From positions 34,823 to 98,822 of the forward strand of contig NZ_JACKSH010000005.1 in NCBI RefSeq assembly GCF_025821625.1: a DNA stretch of 64,000 bases. The letters run 5' to 3'. Under the pieces are notes generated by a model. It did no database searches. It was not told where the DNA came from and was given only the letters and a program-made list of their open reading frames with translations. The position numbers and the translations under genes are program-made. This DNA comes from Mycolicibacterium pyrenivorans (GTDB taxonomy: Bacteria; Actinomycetota; Actinomycetes; Mycobacteriales; Mycobacteriaceae). Of the stretch, positions 42,933 to 52,577 are shown in pieces (within the stretch, counting starts at the first letter, position 1; every line of letters starts with the position of its first letter).

Positions 42933-43685
42933 GTGGAGATCAAAGACGCCGTAGCCGTAGTCACCGGAGGTGCGTCCGGCCTCGGCCTGGCGACCACCAA
43001 GCGACTGCTCGACCGGGGCGCCTCGGTCGTGGTCATGGACCTCAGGGGTGAGGAGGCCGTCAAGGAGCTCGGTGCGCGCGCCAAGTTCGTCGAGACCAAC
43101 GTCACCGACCCCGAGCAGGTGGCCGCCGCGCTGGACGCCGCCGAGGAGATGGGTCCGCTGCGCATCGACGTCAACTGCGCCGGCATCGGCAACGCGGCCA
43201 AGACGCTGGGCAAGGACGGACCGTTCCCGCTGGACGGTTTCAAAAAGGTCGTTGAGGTCAACCTGATCGGCACGTTCAACGTCATCCGGCTCGCCGCCGA
43301 GCGGATCGCGAAGACCGAGCCCATCAACGGCGAGCGCGGCGTCATCATCAACACCGCGTCGGTCGCGGCGTTCGAGGGCCAGATCGGGCAGGCGGCCTAC
43401 TCGGCGTCCAAGGGTGGCGTGGTCGGCATGACCCTGCCGATCGCCCGTGACCTGTCGCGCGAGCTGATCCGCGTCTGCACCATCGCCCCGGGTCTGTTCA
43501 AGACCCCGCTGCTGGGCTCGCTGCCCGAGGAGGCGCAGGCCTCGCTGGGCAAGCAGGTACCGCACCCGGCCCGGCTCGGCGACCCCGACGAGTACGGCGC
43601 GCTGGCCGTGCACATCGTCGAGAACCCGATGCTCAACGGCGAGACGATCCGCCTGGACGGCGCCATCCGCATGGCCCCGAGGTAG
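42933..43685 (+). CDS. SDR, 3-hydroxyacyl-CoA dehydrogenase type 2-like
   Basis: A 250-residue classical SDR with TGGASGLG (NAD site), the NCAGIG motif and catalytic YSASKGG. Close relatives include HSD10/3-hydroxy-2-methylbutyryl-CoA dehydrogenase and M. tuberculosis Rv1144, which sits at the same place behind mcr. It would oxidise 3-hydroxy-(2-methyl)acyl-CoA with NAD. The GTG at 42933 has AAAGGAC upstream. It is 37 bases after mcr and seven before the nitronate monooxygenase gene, in one operon. Confidence 0.92.
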   Translation: MEIKDAVAVVTGGASGLGLATTKRLLDRGASVVVMDLRGEEAVKELGARAKFVETNVTDPEQVAAALDAAEEMGPLRIDVNCAGIGNAAKTLGKDGPFPLDGFKKVVEVNLIGTFNVIRLAAERIAKTEPINGERGVIINTASVAAFEGQIGQAAYSASKGGVVGMTLPIARDLSRELIRVCTIAPGLFKTPLLGSLPEEAQASLGKQVPHPARLGDPDEYGALAVHIVENPMLNGETIRLDGAIRMAPR

Positions 43686-44690
<1,005 letters not shown>

Positions 44691-44767
44691 CCCGGGAATC
44701 GACTGGGACGTCTGTGGGGAACGCCCGTCAAGGGGCACGCCCGGCGTCAGGCAAACCGATCAGTGAG

Positions 44768-44799
44768 GAACGCGCGCCCCGCGGGGCGCGCGTTCTTTC
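44768..44799. terminator. GC-rich hairpin terminator with T-tract
   Basis: GAACGCGCGCCCC pairs perfectly with GGGGCGCGCGTTC across a two-base centre and is followed by TTTC. It lies between the nitronate monooxygenase gene and a convergent small ORF and can stop transcription from the left. Confidence 0.88.
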
Positions 44800-44992
44800 A
44801 CACTGCGGTAGGGAGTTGGTGCTCGTCGTCGAGCTGCTCGGAGGTGATTCCCTCTACCAGGACATCGCCGTGGTAGAGAGCATCGAAATCAACCTTGATG
44901 ACATCAGCACTGGTGTCGTCGATCCACATGTACTGAACAGTAACCACGGCTCTTAAGGATTCTTTGAGCTGCGATTCGCAAAATGATGGCAT
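44798..44992 (-). CDS. Small hypothetical protein
   Basis: A possible 64-codon gene; I do not recognise the family. The sequence is acidic and regular in its second half (MWIDDTSADVIKVDFDALYH and VLVEGITSEQLDDE), while the first 15 residues look like non-coding sequence, so a GTG near residue 16 may be the true start. Base composition is less GC-rich than the neighbours. Two palindromes lie just upstream (44996-45007 and 45015-45037). Convergent with the nitronate monooxygenase operon. Confidence 0.5.
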   Translation of the reverse strand: MPSFCESQLKESLRAVVTVQYMWIDDTSADVIKVDFDALYHGDVLVEGITSEQLDDEHQLPTAV

Positions 44993-44995
44993 TCT

Positions 44996-45007
44996 TACCG
45001 CTCGGTA
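44996..45007. promoter_or_regulatory. Palindrome TACCG-CT-CGGTA, TetR-type operator candidate
   Basis: A 5-2-5 inverted repeat of the ACCG-CGGT kind often bound by TetR repressors. It is directly upstream of the small ORF and beyond the DoxX stop. A related imperfect palindrome, CTACC-GGCG-GGTAG, follows at about 45019-45032. Confidence 0.45.
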
Positions 45008-45035
45008 GGATCCGTGATCTACCGGCGGGTAGCAA

Positions 45036-45635
45036 TCATGTCGCCGGCGCCGTGAAATGGATCGGGTTGACGCCGTAGAGGGCCACCCAGGTCAGCACCG
45101 CTGCGGCCACCGCGAGCACCAGCAGGGCGATGATGAGCCGGCTTGACCAGGAGAAACGCCGCAAGAACCGGCTGTCCACGGAGTAGCTGCCCGCACCGGC
45201 GAACAGCAGGGCGGCCGCGCCGATGCCGATCAGGAACGGGACGTTGAACGGTTCGGACCAGAATGCCGCACCGGAGACGTTGACCGCCCAGGCGCAGAGC
45301 ATCGCGCTGAGCACCGCGCACGCCGCCAGTGGGGTCAGCGCGCCCAGTAACAGCCCGATGCCGCCGACGGTCTCGGCGGTCGTCACCATGAACGCGGCGA
45401 ACTTCGGGAGTCGCCATCCCGCGTCCGCCATGAACTGCGACGTCGTGGAGAAATCGAAGGCCTTGATCAGTCCCGCCTGGAGGGCGGCGCCGCCGGCGCC
45501 GAGCCTCAGCACCAACAGGCCGATGTCGGTCAGGCCGGCGTTCCGAGCAGGCGACGGTGCTGGTTGGTCGGTTGTCATCGCGGACGAACTTATCGCGGTC
45601 GGTGACTTCTGTGCAGTGTCCTCGGTCATGCCCAT
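45036..45635 (-). CDS. DoxX family membrane protein
   Basis: A 199-residue membrane protein with four hydrophobic segments (LLVLRLGAGGAALQAGLIKA, FAAFMVTTAETVGGIGLLLG and two more) of the DoxX type. An N-terminal 30-residue hydrophilic part is poorly conserved, so ATG 45629 or later may be used. Mycobacterial DoxX proteins have been linked to oxidative-stress complexes, but no partner gene is adjacent here. Divergent from the MmpL gene, sharing the intergenic region that holds the 19-bp palindrome. Confidence 0.85.
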   Translation of the reverse strand: MGMTEDTAQKSPTAISSSAMTTDQPAPSPARNAGLTDIGLLVLRLGAGGAALQAGLIKAFDFSTTSQFMADAGWRLPKFAAFMVTTAETVGGIGLLLGALTPLAACAVLSAMLCAWAVNVSGAAFWSEPFNVPFLIGIGAAALLFAGAGSYSVDSRFLRRFSWSSRLIIALLVLAVAAAVLTWVALYGVNPIHFTAPAT

Positions 45636-45684
45636 GTCGACTCGACGCTGTCCGAAAAGTCATCGGAGAGGCATTGACCCCTTC

Positions 45685-45703
45685 AAGTTATCGCTGATAA
45701 CTT
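45685..45703. promoter_or_regulatory. Operator-like palindrome AAGTTATC-GCT-GATAACTT
   Basis: A perfect 8-3-8 inverted repeat 27 bases before the MmpL start and 50 bases from the divergent DoxX start. AT-rich and symmetrical, it is the likely binding site of the TetR regulator encoded directly behind MmpL. Confidence 0.7.
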
Positions 45704-45730
45704 AGCGCCGATATCTCAGGAGGGCGCGCG

Positions 45731-48115
45731 TTGTTGCACCGGATCGCACTGATGGCCATCGCGGCGCCGCGGCGCATCCTGGTCGTGGCACTGCTCGCGA
45801 TGGTGGGTTGCGGCCTCTTCGGCGTCCCGGTGATGAAGCACCTGTCGGCCGGAGGCTTCCAGGATCCGACCACCGAGTCCGCCGAAGCCACCCAGTTGCT
45901 GGTCGACAAGTTCGGCCAGGGCGACATGGAGTTGGTCATCGGCGTGACCTCAGAGTCCGGAGTCGAGGGAGCCGCACGCGGCGTCGGCACCGACATCGTC
46001 GCCGAACTGGCCGAGTCCCCCTTCGTGGGGAACGTGACGTCGGCGTGGACGGCGCCGCCAGGCGCCGCCCCGGCACTGATCAGTGAGGACGGCAGGACCG
46101 GTCTGATCGTCGCGGGGATCACCGGCGGTGAGAGCGGCGCCCAGAAGCACGCCAAGGAACTCACCGACGAACTGGTGCACGACCGTGACGGGGTCACCGT
46201 GCGGGCCGGCGGTACGGCGATGACCTATGTGCAGATCAACAGCCAGAGTGAAAAAGACCTGCTGTTGATGGAAGCCATCGCGATTCCGTTGAGCTTCGTC
46301 GTCCTCGTGTGGGTTTTCGGCGGGCTGCTCGCCGCGGCACTGCCGCTCGCCGTCGGCGCGTTCGCGATCCTGGGCTCCATGGCGGTGCTGCGCGCCGTCA
46401 CGTTGGTCACCGACGTCTCGATCTTCGCGCTGAACCTGACGATCGCGATGGGTATGGCGCTGGCGATCGATTACACGCTGCTGATCATCAGCAGATACCG
46501 CGACGAACTCGCCGACTCCGCCGACTCGAGCCGTTTGATCGGCTCCGCCGACTCGAGCCGTTTGATCGGCTCCGCCGACTCGAGCCGTTTGATCGGCTCC
46601 GCCGATCGTGAACGCGCGTTGGTGCGCACCATGATGACCGCCGGCCGCACGGTGCTGTTCTCGGCCTTGACGGTGGCGCTGTCCATGGTCGCGATGGTGC
46701 TGTTCCCGATGTACTTCCTGAAGTCGTTCGCCTACGCGGGCATCGCCGTGGTCGGGTTCGCAGCGCTGGCCGCCATCGTCGTGGCGCCCGCCGCGATCGT
46801 CCTGGCGGGCGCGAGGCTCGACTCGCTGGATGTGCGCAGGCTGCTGCGCCGCGTCTTCGGCCGACCCACCCCGGTGCCGAAGCCGATCGAGCAGATGTTC
46901 TGGTACCGGTCGACCAAATTCGTGATGCGCCGGTCGATTCCGATCGGATTCGCGGTCGTCGCGCTGCTGATTCTGCTGGGCGTTCCGTTTCTCGGGGCCA
47001 CATGGGGGTTCCCCGATGACCGGGTTCTCCCGCCCTCGGCGTCGGCCCGCCAGATCGGTGATCAACTGCGCAGCGACTTCGAGGTCGACTCCGCGACGAA
47101 CGTCACGGTAATGCTGCCGGACACCGCCGGAGTCACCCCACGCACGCTCGACGACTACGCCGGTGAACTGTCCCGCGTCGACGACGTCTCGTCGGTATCG
47201 GCGCCCGGCGGCACGTTCGTCGACGGAGCCCTAGTCGGTCCGCCGTCGGCGGCGACGGGCTTCGCCGACGGCAGTGCTTTCCTCACCGTCGCCAGCAGCG
47301 CACCCCTGTTCACCGACGCGTCCGAAGCGCAACTGGACCGGCTGCACTCCGTCGAGCCGCCCGCAGGCGGGCAGGTGCAGCTGACCGGACTGGCCCAGAT
47401 CAACCGGGACAGCGCCACCGCGATCACCTCGCGGCTGCCGCTGGTCCTCGCCGTCATCGCGGCCATCACCTTCGTGCTGCTGTTCCTGTTGACCGGAAGC
47501 GTCGTCTTGCCGCTGAAAGCGTTGGTGCTCAACGTTTTGTCGTTGACCGCCGCGTTCGGCGCACTGGTGTGGATCTTCCAGGACGGCCATCTCGGCGCGC
47601 TGGGCACCACCCCGACGGGAACCCTGGTGGCCAACATGCCGGTGCTGCTCTTCTGCATCGCCTTCGGCCTGTCGATGGACTACGAGGTCTTCCTCGTCTC
47701 CCGGATCAGGGAGTATTGGCTCAACTCGGAACGGACCGCCGCGGACGGCACCCCGATCGATCCTCACGTCCGAAGCGACGAGAGCGTCGCCCTCGGTCTG
47801 GCAAGAACCGGGCGGGTGGTGACCGCCGCGGCACTGGTGATGTCGATCTCGTTCGCCGCGTTGATCGCCGCCCAGGTGTCGTTCATGCGGATGTTCGGTG
47901 TCGGCCTGACACTCGCCATCCTGGCCGACGCCACATTGGTCCGCATGCTGCTGGTGCCCGCCTTCATGCATGTGCTGGGCCGCTGGAACTGGTGGGCCCC
48001 CGCACCCCTGGTGAAGTTGCACGAACGGATCGGCTTGCGCGAGACCCTCGCCGACGACCTGCCCGGCGAACCCGCCGCAGGCGATCGCATCACGTCGGGA
48101 AAGCGGGCCGGTTAG
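45731..48115 (+). CDS. MmpL-family RND transporter
   Basis: A 794-residue MMPL/RND lipid or drug transporter with two repeats of one membrane segment, a periplasmic loop and five further segments. The proton-relay Asp-Tyr pairs occur in AMALAIDYTLL and GLSMDYEVFL. The TTG start at 45731 has CAGGAGGG upstream. A nine-residue unit, SADSSRLIG, is repeated three times after ISRYRDELAD in a cytoplasmic loop. By position (behind mcr and an SDR, before a methyltransferase) it resembles mmpL13a/b of M. tuberculosis, which is split there but whole here. It is coupled to a TetR gene one base downstream. The cargo is unknown. Confidence 0.92.
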   Translation: MLHRIALMAIAAPRRILVVALLAMVGCGLFGVPVMKHLSAGGFQDPTTESAEATQLLVDKFGQGDMELVIGVTSESGVEGAARGVGTDIVAELAESPFVGNVTSAWTAPPGAAPALISEDGRTGLIVAGITGGESGAQKHAKELTDELVHDRDGVTVRAGGTAMTYVQINSQSEKDLLLMEAIAIPLSFVVLVWVFGGLLAAALPLAVGAFAILGSMAVLRAVTLVTDVSIFALNLTIAMGMALAIDYTLLIISRYRDELADSADSSRLIGSADSSRLIGSADSSRLIGSADRERALVRTMMTAGRTVLFSALTVALSMVAMVLFPMYFLKSFAYAGIAVVGFAALAAIVVAPAAIVLAGARLDSLDVRRLLRRVFGRPTPVPKPIEQMFWYRSTKFVMRRSIPIGFAVVALLILLGVPFLGATWGFPDDRVLPPSASARQIGDQLRSDFEVDSATNVTVMLPDTAGVTPRTLDDYAGELSRVDDVSSVSAPGGTFVDGALVGPPSAATGFADGSAFLTVASSAPLFTDASEAQLDRLHSVEPPAGGQVQLTGLAQINRDSATAITSRLPLVLAVIAAITFVLLFLLTGSVVLPLKALVLNVLSLTAAFGALVWIFQDGHLGALGTTPTGTLVANMPVLLFCIAFGLSMDYEVFLVSRIREYWLNSERTAADGTPIDPHVRSDESVALGLARTGRVVTAAALVMSISFAALIAAQVSFMRMFGVGLTLAILADATLVRMLLVPAFMHVLGRWNWWAPAPLVKLHERIGLRETLADDLPGEPAAGDRITSGKRAG
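46516..46605 (+). repeat. 27-bp tandem repeat, three copies, in MmpL
   Basis: Units 46516-46542, 46543-46569 and 46570-46596 are identical and are followed by a nine-base partial copy. In frame; it adds SADSSRLIG repeats to a cytoplasmic loop. Confidence 0.93.
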
Positions 48116-48116
48116 C

Positions 48117-48824
48117 GTGAGCGTCCAACGACTCCGGCGCCGCCGGGCGCCCAGGGGATCAGGCGATCAGCTTCGAGACGAGATACTCGACGCGGCAACT
48201 GATCTGCTGCTCGACACGGGCGACGCGAAAGCAGTGTCGATCCGGTCGGTGGCGCAGCGGGTCGGCGTCACACCGCCGTCGATCTATCTGCACTTCGCCG
48301 ACAAGGACGCGCTGCTGGATGCGGTGTGCGTGCGGTACTTCGAGAAACTGGACGAGGAGATGCAGGAGGTTGCAGGGCGGGCGGGGGACGTCGGCGCCTC
48401 CGCGGTGGACGTGTTGCGGGCGCAGGGCCTGGCGTACGTCCGGTTCGCGCTGAAAACCCCGGAGCTGTACCGCATTGCGACCATGGGGCAGGGCAGCCCT
48501 GGGAGCGACGTGGACATGACGCTGAACAGTTCGGCGTTCGTCCACATGCGCACGTCGGTGGAGGCGCTGATCGACGAGGGGATCTACCCGCCGGGGGACC
48601 CCACCGCCCTGGCACTCGAGCTGTGGACCGTGGCGCACGGTGTGGCGGCGCTGCTGATCTCCCGTCCTTACCTGCCCTGGGGAGATGTGGAAGAGTTCGC
48701 AGATCGGGTGTTGCGTTCGGTCTGTTGTGGGCACATCGTGTCCGGCGCGATCCGGCCCGCCGATCCGCCACGCGACACGGTGACCTGGTTGAAGGAGGCT
48801 GTGGATGAGCGAAACCGTCGATAA
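48117..48824 (+). CDS. TetR family regulator, likely repressor of the MmpL operon
   Basis: A 235-residue TetR protein. The helix-turn-helix is at about residues 38-70 (SIRSVAQRVGVTPPSIYLHF), and the C-terminal domain resembles the TetR_C_33-like class (YVRFALKTPELYRIA). The GTG is one base after the MmpL stop, and the palindrome at 45685 upstream of MmpL fits an autoregulated operon. The last 20 bases overlap the methyltransferase gene. Its ligand is probably related to the MmpL cargo. Confidence 0.9.
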   Translation: MSVQRLRRRRAPRGSGDQLRDEILDAATDLLLDTGDAKAVSIRSVAQRVGVTPPSIYLHFADKDALLDAVCVRYFEKLDEEMQEVAGRAGDVGASAVDVLRAQGLAYVRFALKTPELYRIATMGQGSPGSDVDMTLNSSAFVHMRTSVEALIDEGIYPPGDPTALALELWTVAHGVAALLISRPYLPWGDVEEFADRVLRSVCCGHIVSGAIRPADPPRDTVTWLKEAVDERNRR

Positions 48825-49437
48825 TCCGTTTTTCGCCCGGCTGTGGACCGCGATGTCGTCGCGGGAACCCGAATCGCTTCGGAGGTTGCGACGCGAGAAC
48901 CTGGCCGGGCTGTCCGGCCGGGTGCTCGAGGTCGGCGCCGGCACCGGGACCAACTTCGAGCTCTACCCCGGCACCGTCACCGAGGTGGTCGCCGTCGAGC
49001 CCGAACGCAGGCTCGCGGAGGTGGCCGAACGCGCGGCCGCCGACGCACCGATACCGGTCACGGTCGACACCGGCACCGTCGAGAAGTTCGCCGACAACGG
49101 ACAGTTCGACGCCGTGGTGTGCTCGCTGGTGCTGTGCTCCGTTGACGATCCGCAACAGGTGGTCAGGCAGTTGTATTCACTGTTGCGCCCCGGCGGGGAG
49201 CTTCGCTACCTCGAACACATCGCAGGCTCCGGCGCCCGCGCCCGGCTGCAGAAGTTCGCCGACGCCACGGTCTGGCCGAAGATGCTGGGCAATTGCCACA
49301 CCCACCGCGACACCGAGCAGACGATCGTCGGGGCGGGATTCCGGGTCGAGGGCGCCCGCCGCGAGTGGGCGCTGCCGGCCTGGGTGCCGCTGCCGGTGTC
49401 CGAGTTCGCGATCGGTGTCGCGGTCAAGCCGGCCTGA
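48805..49437 (+). CDS. Class I SAM-dependent methyltransferase
   Basis: A 210-residue methyltransferase with SAM motif I VLEVGAGTGTNFELY and later LYSLLRPGGELRYLEH. It resembles the phosphatidylethanolamine N-methyltransferase-like Rv1147 and METTL7-type proteins. Acting with an MmpL exporter and a TetR regulator in one operon, it may methylate a lipid to be exported. The ATG at 48805 lies inside the end of the TetR gene with AAGGAGG just upstream, so translation is coupled. Substrate unproven. Confidence 0.88.
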   Translation: MSETVDNPFFARLWTAMSSREPESLRRLRRENLAGLSGRVLEVGAGTGTNFELYPGTVTEVVAVEPERRLAEVAERAAADAPIPVTVDTGTVEKFADNGQFDAVVCSLVLCSVDDPQQVVRQLYSLLRPGGELRYLEHIAGSGARARLQKFADATVWPKMLGNCHTHRDTEQTIVGAGFRVEGARREWALPAWVPLPVSEFAIGVAVKPA

Positions 49438-49452
49438 CCGGGCGAAGTACGG

Positions 49453-50166
49453 TCAGCCCAGCAGGGCCGGCAGCCGCTGCAACAGCCCCGGAAGCACCGT
49501 CGCCGCCGACTCGCGCAGCGTCAGCGTCGCGCTCCTCGACAGCGGCGTGGGCTCCGGGTTGACCTCGATCACGGGGGTGCCGTTGGCGACGGCCATCTCG
49601 GGCAGGCCCGCTGCGGGATAGACGACCGACGACGTGCCGACCGCCACGACGAGGTCGGCGTTGGCCACCGCGTCCACCGACTGTTGCCACGCGTCGTCGG
49701 GTAGCGCTTCGCCGAACCACACCACGTTGGGCCGCACCAACCCGCCGCATTCACAGCGTGGCGGCTCGACCGCCTCGACCGGCTCCGGCATCGTGGGTAC
49801 GTCGCCGTGGTAGGCGGATTGGCACAGGTCGCAACGGAATTCGAACAGACTGCCGTGGACGTGGTGCACCCGGCTGCTGCCGGCACGCTCGTGCAGGTTG
49901 TCCACGTTCTGGGTCACGACGTGCACGTCGGCATAGTCCTCCCACGCGGCGACGGCTCGATGGGCGTTGTTGGGGGCGACGGCCCTCATCATGTGGTGGC
50001 GCCACAGGTACCAGGCCCACACCCGCTCGGGGTGGGCTTGCCAACCCTGAGCGCTGGAGATCTCGTAGGGGTCGACCTTGGCCCACAGCCCGGTCTCCAC
50101 GTCGCGGAATGTGGGCACACCGCTCTCGGCCGAGATCCCGGCCCCGCTGAACACCGTCACCTGCAC
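49453..50166 (-). CDS. cobB: Sir2-type NAD-dependent protein deacylase
   Basis: A 237-residue sirtuin. It has the NAD motif [15 protein letters not shown], the ribose motif [13 protein letters not shown], catalytic His in HVHGSLF and zinc cysteines in RCDLC and RCECGG. The Tyr-x-x-Arg pair of the SIRT5/CobB class appears as YLWR, so removal of succinyl or malonyl groups as well as acetyl is expected. M. tuberculosis Rv1151c is the counterpart by position. The GTG at 50166 lies six bases after TAGTTT, a -10 box, so the message is probably leaderless. Divergent from a small GntR gene. Confidence 0.93.
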   Translation of the reverse strand: MQVTVFSGAGISAESGVPTFRDVETGLWAKVDPYEISSAQGWQAHPERVWAWYLWRHHMMRAVAPNNAHRAVAAWEDYADVHVVTQNVDNLHERAGSSRVHHVHGSLFEFRCDLCQSAYHGDVPTMPEPVEAVEPPRCECGGLVRPNVVWFGEALPDDAWQQSVDAVANADLVVAVGTSSVVYPAAGLPEMAVANGTPVIEVNPEPTPLSRSATLTLRESAATVLPGLLQRLPALLG

Positions 50167-50172
50167 CCCCCC

Positions 50173-50178
50173 AAACTA
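50173..50178 (-). promoter_or_regulatory. -10 box of leaderless sir2 message
   Basis: TAGTTT on the minus strand, six bases before the GTG start at 50166. Confidence 0.5.
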
Positions 50179-50190
50179 GTCGCTGTGGGT

Positions 50191-50196
50191 GATACT
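50191..50196 (+). promoter_or_regulatory. -10 box of leaderless GntR message
   Basis: GATACT, six bases before the GTG at 50203. Together with 50173-50178 it makes a compact divergent pair of leaderless promoters. Confidence 0.5.
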
Positions 50197-50202
50197 GGGC
50201 AC

Positions 50203-50568
50203 GTGGCCGAGTTGGGGGATTGGGTACGCGTCGATCCGGACGCCGCCAGGCCGTTGTTCGACCAGCTCAGATCGCAGATCATCGACGGGGTACGCGACGG
50301 GCAGCTCGCCCCGGGCACCCGGCTGCCGACGGTCCGTGAGCTGGCGGGTCAGATCAACCTGGCGGTCAACACCGTGGCGCGTGCGTACCGGGAGTTGGAA
50401 GCAGCGGGCATTCTCGAAACGAGAGGTCGATTCGGCACTTTCGTGGCGCGGTCGGATCCGGCCGATGCGGCGATGGCGACCGCGGCGCACACGTTCGTGT
50501 CCGCGGCGCGAGCGCTGGGCGTCGACAAAGGTGAGGCGCTGCGTTACGTGGAGACGGCCTTCGGTTGA
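50203..50568 (+). CDS. Small GntR regulator, YtrA type
   Basis: A 121-residue protein consisting of a GntR winged helix (residues 15-85; [19 protein letters not shown] then [20 protein letters not shown]) plus a short helical tail and no ligand domain, as in the YtrA group. The GTG at 50203 is chosen for the -10 box just upstream. M. tuberculosis Rv1152 is at the same place. It may control the divergent sirtuin gene or its own expression. It ends next to the stop of the convergent methyltransferase gene. Confidence 0.9.
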   Translation: MAELGDWVRVDPDAARPLFDQLRSQIIDGVRDGQLAPGTRLPTVRELAGQINLAVNTVARAYRELEAAGILETRGRFGTFVARSDPADAAMATAAHTFVSAARALGVDKGEALRYVETAFG

Positions 50569-51393
50569 TCAGCCGAACTCGAGCAGTGTGGTCAGCGGTC
50601 GTATGGGGTCGAGCAGCCGGAAGCGCGGCACCGTCCACAGCAGCGCGTTGACCAGCCGCCCGCGTCCGCCCTCCACCGGGACGTCGTGCACGGCGCGCAC
50701 CCCCGGCACGGTGTTGACGAGATCGGCCACCTCGGCGACCGACAGCGTGAACGGCATCGAGGGCACCCGGTAGCGCAGCGAGGTCCGCACCCCGCGACGG
50801 GCCAGCGCCGCCAAGCCCGACGGCGGCAGGTCGAACATCATCTGCCCGCCGGGAAAGCGAGACGCGCACTCGGTGATCAGCGCCATCGCCTCATCGGGCT
50901 GCAGATACATCAGCAACCCCTCGGCGGTGATGAACACGCCGTGATCGGTATCGACCTGGTCCATCCAGCTGAAGTCCAGGGCCGATTGCGCGCACAGCTG
51001 CACCCGGTCGGATGCGGGCAGCAGCTTGCGGCGCAGTTCGATCATCGGGGGGAGGTCGACGGTCAGCCAACGGAACTGGTCGCCGAGGCCGGCGGCGTCG
51101 AGCCGGTAGGAACTGGTCTGGAGGCCTTCGGCGAGCGCGACCACGGTGGCCTTCGGGTGGTCGAGGAGGTAGCGGCGGGCGTGCTTGTCGAAGGTCAACG
51201 CGCGCAACGCCATATCCTGGCGCCGGATGAAGCCGAACTTGGCGAAGTCGTAGTCGATGGAGTCGACCAGGTGAATCGCCATGGGGTCGTCGAGGATGGC
51301 GTCGGGCCGCCTGGCCTCCGTCGCTCTGACCAGCAGCGTCATCAGTGCGGTCTCGGACACCCCGGTCAGGTCGGCGGTGTGTTTTCCCGTCAT
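50569..51393 (-). CDS. SAM-dependent methyltransferase, LCMT/COG3315 family
   Basis: A 274-residue methyltransferase of the leucine-carboxyl-methyltransferase-like family, expanded in mycobacteria. Marks are VVALAEGLQTSSYRL, WLTVDLPPMIELRRK and FITAEGLLMYLQPDEA. The counterpart by position is Rv1153c (Omt). The ATG at 51393 has AGGAAC upstream; ATG at 51414 would add seven residues. Substrate unknown. A broken DUF1697 gene lies upstream on the same strand. Confidence 0.88.
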   Translation of the reverse strand: MTGKHTADLTGVSETALMTLLVRATEARRPDAILDDPMAIHLVDSIDYDFAKFGFIRRQDMALRALTFDKHARRYLLDHPKATVVALAEGLQTSSYRLDAAGLGDQFRWLTVDLPPMIELRRKLLPASDRVQLCAQSALDFSWMDQVDTDHGVFITAEGLLMYLQPDEAMALITECASRFPGGQMMFDLPPSGLAALARRGVRTSLRYRVPSMPFTLSVAEVADLVNTVPGVRAVHDVPVEGGRGRLVNALLWTVPRFRLLDPIRPLTTLLEFG

Positions 51394-51425
51394 CTGGTTC
51401 CTATCTGGATCCATCTGGCCCTGCG

Positions 51426-51788
51426 CTACCCGCGCAGGACTTTGTCGATTGTGCGCAGATTGCGCGTGGTGGTCGACGACTTGAAGCGCTAGGAATGGTG
51501 GCCGTCCACCTCGCGCTCGAACGGGTACGCCGCCGAGATCTCGGCGAGCGTGTCCAGGTCGTAGGCGAGTACCCAGGCGTCGTAACCGAATTCATCACGC
51601 AGCGCTTGTTCGGCTGTCCTCCGGACGGCGGCCACCCCGGCGCGGCTGTCGAGCAGGACGTTGCCGCTGGCCAGGATGGTCTTGACGTCGCCGAATCCCG
51701 CCGCCTCCAGTGCCTGCGCGACCGCGGCCATCTTGAGGTTGACGCCACCGACGTTCACCCCGCGCAGGAACGCGGCATAGCGCGTCAT
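51426..51788 (-). pseudogene. DUF1697 gene with internal deletion and in-frame stop
   Basis: The first 99 codons read as the N-terminal half of a DUF1697 protein (MTRYAAFLRGVNVGGVN, ILASGNVLLDSRAG, YPFEREVDGHHS) and stop with TAG at 51489. Directly after that stop, in the same frame, comes the family's usual C-terminal end (RFKSSTTTRNLRTIDKVL), stopping at 51426. Members have roughly 170-180 residues, so about 55-60 residues of the middle are lost and a stop sits at the joint. A 99-residue protein could still be made. Function of the family is unknown. Confidence 0.75.
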
Positions 51789-51810
51789 CGCGACGGCGTC
51801 CGGTTCGTAG

Positions 51811-52350
<540 letters not shown>

Positions 52351-52367
52351 GCGGCGCGCCGAGAGGC

Positions 52368-52373
52368 TAGGCT
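52368..52373 (+). promoter_or_regulatory. -10 box of leaderless DUF5302 gene
   Basis: TAGGCT, six bases before the ATG at 52380; the same hexamer as at 51894. Confidence 0.5.
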
Positions 52374-52379
52374 GCGGTC

Positions 52380-52571
52380 ATGGCATCCAAGGGGTCGGCT
52401 GAGTCTTCAGAGCCGGCAGAGGACGACACCAAGCGCAAGTTCCGCGAGGCGCTGGAGCGCAAGAAGGCCAAGTCAGGCGGCGGGTCATCCCATGCCGACA
52501 GCGGGCCCAAGCAGCCCCGCGCCCACGGCCCGGTGGAGAACCGTCGCGAATTCCGCCGCAAGAGCGGATAG
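52380..52571 (+). CDS. Small DUF5302-type protein
   Basis: A 63-residue, highly charged, probably disordered protein (DDTKRKFREALERKK, then HGPVENRREFRRKSG) matching the small actinobacterial DUF5302 family. The function is unknown; the basic C-terminus could bind nucleic acid. It appears leaderless. It is convergent with the acyltransferase gene, six bases between stops. Confidence 0.83.
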   Translation: MASKGSAESSEPAEDDTKRKFREALERKKAKSGGGSSHADSGPKQPRAHGPVENRREFRRKSG

Positions 52572-52577
52572 TCCGCG

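Noticed and set aside
46516..46605. Short direct repeats as a CRISPR array or protein-binding array
   Set aside because: The units abut with no spacers and stay in frame inside the MmpL coding sequence.
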